Positions 61,827 to 64,000 of a DNA stretch of 64,000 bases are shown in pieces. Each line of letters opens with the position of its first letter. Within the stretch, counting starts at the first letter, position 1. The position numbers were made by a program, and so were the translations under genes. The notes beneath the pieces were generated by a model that was not told the origin of the DNA, did not search any database, and saw only the letters and a list, made by a program, of their open reading frames with translations. This DNA comes from Macrotis lagotis (Eukaryota; Chordata; Mammalia; Peramelemorphia; Peramelidae), in assembly GCF_037893015.1 (NCBI RefSeq), contig NC_133660.1, positions 166,844,363 through 166,908,362 on the forward strand, written 5' to 3'.

Positions 61827-62051
61827 CTATTGACAGTTCAGTCCCTTCTTAGATAAAAAAAGAACCATGGTACTTACTTCTCAAATAGCAAATCCCATGA
61901 CATTTATCTGACAAGACAATATGATGTATCCTATAATTCATTTCTTGTTTTAAGGTTCATTGAAGAAAGATTCTCATAATTTAAATATACTAGTTAGGGG
62001 ACTTTTTTTTAGAATTACTTTTTAATCAAATGTAAACTCATAACACTTAAA
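61827..62051 (+). repeat. Diverged direct repeat, copy 1 (unclassified)
   Basis: Shares ttgacagttca, agatagcaaatccca-like text, tatctgacaag, ttcttg, gattctcataa and a shared end ctcataacacttaaa with 63179-63397. Confidence 0.75.
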
Positions 62052-62199
62052 AAGAGAATCATTAAGCTACATATTTTATCTCTAAAAATGGTATTCAAAG
62101 CATTTTCCTTATATGCTTTTGTCTTAGGAAAGAGTTCCATAGGAACAGTCTTTTTTGGGAGGGGGGGAAGGTGTTTGTATCTATAATTAATTTTCTTTT

Positions 62200-62272
62200 T
62201 TTGTAGTTCCAGGATCTAGCACCATATCTGACACATAGTAAATACTCCATAAATTCTTATTAACTGAATTCA
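62200..62272 (+). repeat. L2 tail
   Basis: aggatctagcaccatatctg, acacatagtaaatactccat. Confidence 0.65.
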
Positions 62273-62664
62273 TGTAGAAACTCCCTTCATCAGGATAGAT
62301 TTGGATGAATAGTTTTTATAATAATAATATAACATAATAACTATAATAATTGCAAAGAATTTCCAAAGGCACCAAGTGTTCAGGCATGTTGCCTTGCTTA
62401 GGCTCTAGTCCAATCAGAAACAATAATTGAAGCCAGGTTTTCCTTACTTTGCCAGGAGCCCTCTATCCACATACTGCTTCTCAGGTATATAAGATATCTT
62501 AGTAGTTCAATCGATAAACACTTATTAGGTACCTACTATTCTCCAGGAAAACCACAAAGATTGCTACAGTTTCCTATGCTCCTGACTGTTTACTCTATCT
62601 GTGAAAATAAGCTTTATCACTGTTTCTCAAACTCCATTAATTTCTACAAACATTGACTTGAATT

Positions 62665-62855
62665 GACTCCCATTTTTCAGCTATTCAGTTCACAACCCCA
62701 TATGAGTTTTCTTGTCTGAGATACTGGAGCGGTTTGCTTTTTCCTTCTTGCCCAGAGTCAAGGGTCACACAACTAGTGAGAATCAAAGGATGAATTTAAA
62801 TTCGTCTTACTGAATCCAGTCCCAGTGCTCTCTCACTGAGTCACATAGCAGCTTT
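62665..62855 (-). repeat. MAR1-type CORE-SINE
   Basis: gttcacaaccccatatgagt, actggagcggtttgcttttt, ggtcacacaactagtgag. Confidence 0.65.
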
Positions 62856-63178
62856 TCTTCAAACATAGCCTCATGTTAAAAATAAAGCCCAAATCACCTC
62901 TTCTCTATGACTCTTCTTGCCATTGAAAATTCCTTAAGAACTCTAATATTCTTCATTTGCAAGTGTAATTAGTCTAGAAAATTAGTCTATTGAGTTCTGG
63001 ATTCAATACACTATTAATGATTCTGAGGGTGTTGCCAGATTTTAATCTTATCTGCACATTTCATCTATGTTATCTTTTATAGGCAATACATGTGACTCTT
63101 TGTATTTATATATTACTATGACAATAGAACAAAGTTCACATTTCAAAACAAAAAAAGGAGAGGAAGCATCCATGAGAC

Positions 63179-63397
63179 CTGTTGACAGTTCATTATTACA
63201 TGAAAAGGAACTATGTTAATTGCTTCTCAGATAGCAAATCCCACAGCAGGTATCTGACAAGGTGTTATAATGCACTTGATAATTTATTTCTTGATTCAAG
63301 GAACCTTGAAGGAGGATTCTCATAAGTTAAAAATAGTAGTTAGAGGACAATTTTTGAAAACTGCATTTTAAGCAAAAGAAAGCTCATAACACTTAAA
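63179..63397 (+). repeat. Diverged direct repeat, copy 2 (unclassified)
   Basis: Partner of 61827-62051, same orientation, start-to-start distance about 1.35 kb; a (TAA)n run and then a MIR follow it. Confidence 0.75.
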
Positions 63398-63420
63398 GTA
63401 ATAATAATAATAATATAAGG

Positions 63421-63740
63421 TTTACTATTTACTAGATACTGTGCTGTGTTTTACAATTATTTCTTCATTTGATCTTTACAATAATCCCATGAAGGAGGGG
63501 CTATTATTCCCATTTTACAGATGAGGGAACTGAGGCAAAGTTAAATGACTTGCCCAGAGTCACACAGTAATGAATTCCGGTCTTTCAGACTCCATCCCAG
63601 TACTCTATCCACTGTGCTAATAATAGTTGTCTGACTTTTGGTAAGTCAGTTCTCATCCCTGAGCTTTAGTTTCCTCAGCTGTAAAATGAAAAAATTGAAG
63701 TAGATGATTTCCAAGTTCCTTTCTAGGTCTTCAGTTGTGG
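63421..63740. repeat. MIR antisense then MIR sense
   Basis: 63421-63620: cccattttacagatgaggga, gacttgcccagagtcacaca. 63625-63740: gtttcctcagctgtaaaatg. Confidence 0.75.
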
Positions 63741-63820
63741 ATTTTGATATGTTATACATTTATTTACTCCTAATTGTAATTCCATAGTCCTTCCACAGTG
63801 GTCCAAAAGTAGCAATGCAC

Positions 63821-63960
63821 TTTTTTTTGTAAGGCAATTGGGTTAAGTGACTTGCCCAAAGCCATACAGGTAATTATTAAGTGTCTGAGGTCAGATTTGA
63901 ACTCAGGTATTCCCGACTCCAGTGCCAGTGCTCTATTCACTGCACCACCTAGCTGCCCCT
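63821..63960 (-). mobile_element. WSINE1-type SINE
   Basis: gtaaggcaattgggttaagt, gtctgaggtcagatttgaac, ccaccacctagctgcccc-like end with one change. Confidence 0.9.
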
Positions 63961-64000
63961 GAATTTCTTTTTTAAAGATAAAGACTTCGTTTTCAAGAAG

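Larger units (their letters stand above)
52241..64000. other. Intergenic region upstream of NIPAL1
   Basis: Holds a decayed L1 (53480-53870), a hAT MITE, SINEs, MIR/L2 pieces and a diverged direct-repeat pair. No coding exon was recognised. 52241-53480, 54840-56070, 56260-57230 and 59220-60380 show nothing I can name. If synteny with human holds, 5' non-coding exons of CNGA1 (+ strand) could lie here. Confidence 0.7.

Overview
The window is vertebrate nuclear DNA from a marsupial, most likely an Australian (australidelphian, perhaps dasyurid) species. The evidence is about twenty copies of a tRNA-derived SINE of the WSINE1 type, many MIR/MAR-type CORE-SINEs, marsupial-type LINE-1 3' ends, a half-LINE-1 (HAL1-like) element, and split genes with standard GT-AG introns. 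It is not bacterial or viral, and I see no operon, CRISPR array or tRNA/rRNA gene.

Two protein-coding genes are supported, facing each other tail to tail. On the + strand, positions 452-11617 hold the last three coding exons and 3' UTR of TXK, a TEC-family non-receptor tyrosine kinase. They encode the end of the kinase domain from the activation-loop tyrosine onward; the rest of the gene lies left of the window. On the - strand, NIPAL1 (NIPA-like Mg2+ transporter family) is complete. Six coding exons between 51943 and 25164 all join in phase at consensus splice sites and give a 410-residue protein. The gene has a CpG-rich promoter at 51.5-52.2 kb, an intron 1 of about 19 kb, and a probable 3' UTR reaching down to about 23.5 kb. 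The TXK/NIPAL1 tail-to-tail order matches the arrangement I recall from human 4p12. CNGA1 should then lie to the right, but none of its coding sequence is in the window.

Layout: 1-11.6 kb, end of TXK with repeat-rich introns; 11.6-23.5 kb, intergenic repeats including a probable 3' LTR and a LINE plus SINE stacked on one target site; 23.5-52.1 kb, NIPAL1; 52.1-64 kb, intergenic DNA upstream of NIPAL1 with repeats, a hAT-type MITE and a pair of unexplained direct repeats. Intron 1 of NIPAL1 contains the main repeat nest. An antisense HAL1-like element (about 41.26-50.02 kb) was entered by a sense-strand, 5'-truncated LINE-1 (42854-47327), which was itself hit by a SINE (45744-45912). The HAL1-like host also holds other SINEs and two hAT-like fragments.

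I found no undescribed biological system. The observations most worth checking are the fully phased NIPAL1 model with a possible upstream ORF, the TXK C-terminus, two pairs of diverged direct repeats with no obvious family, the nested insertion order, a perfect 15-bp hairpin near the NIPAL1 promoter, and the probable LTR.
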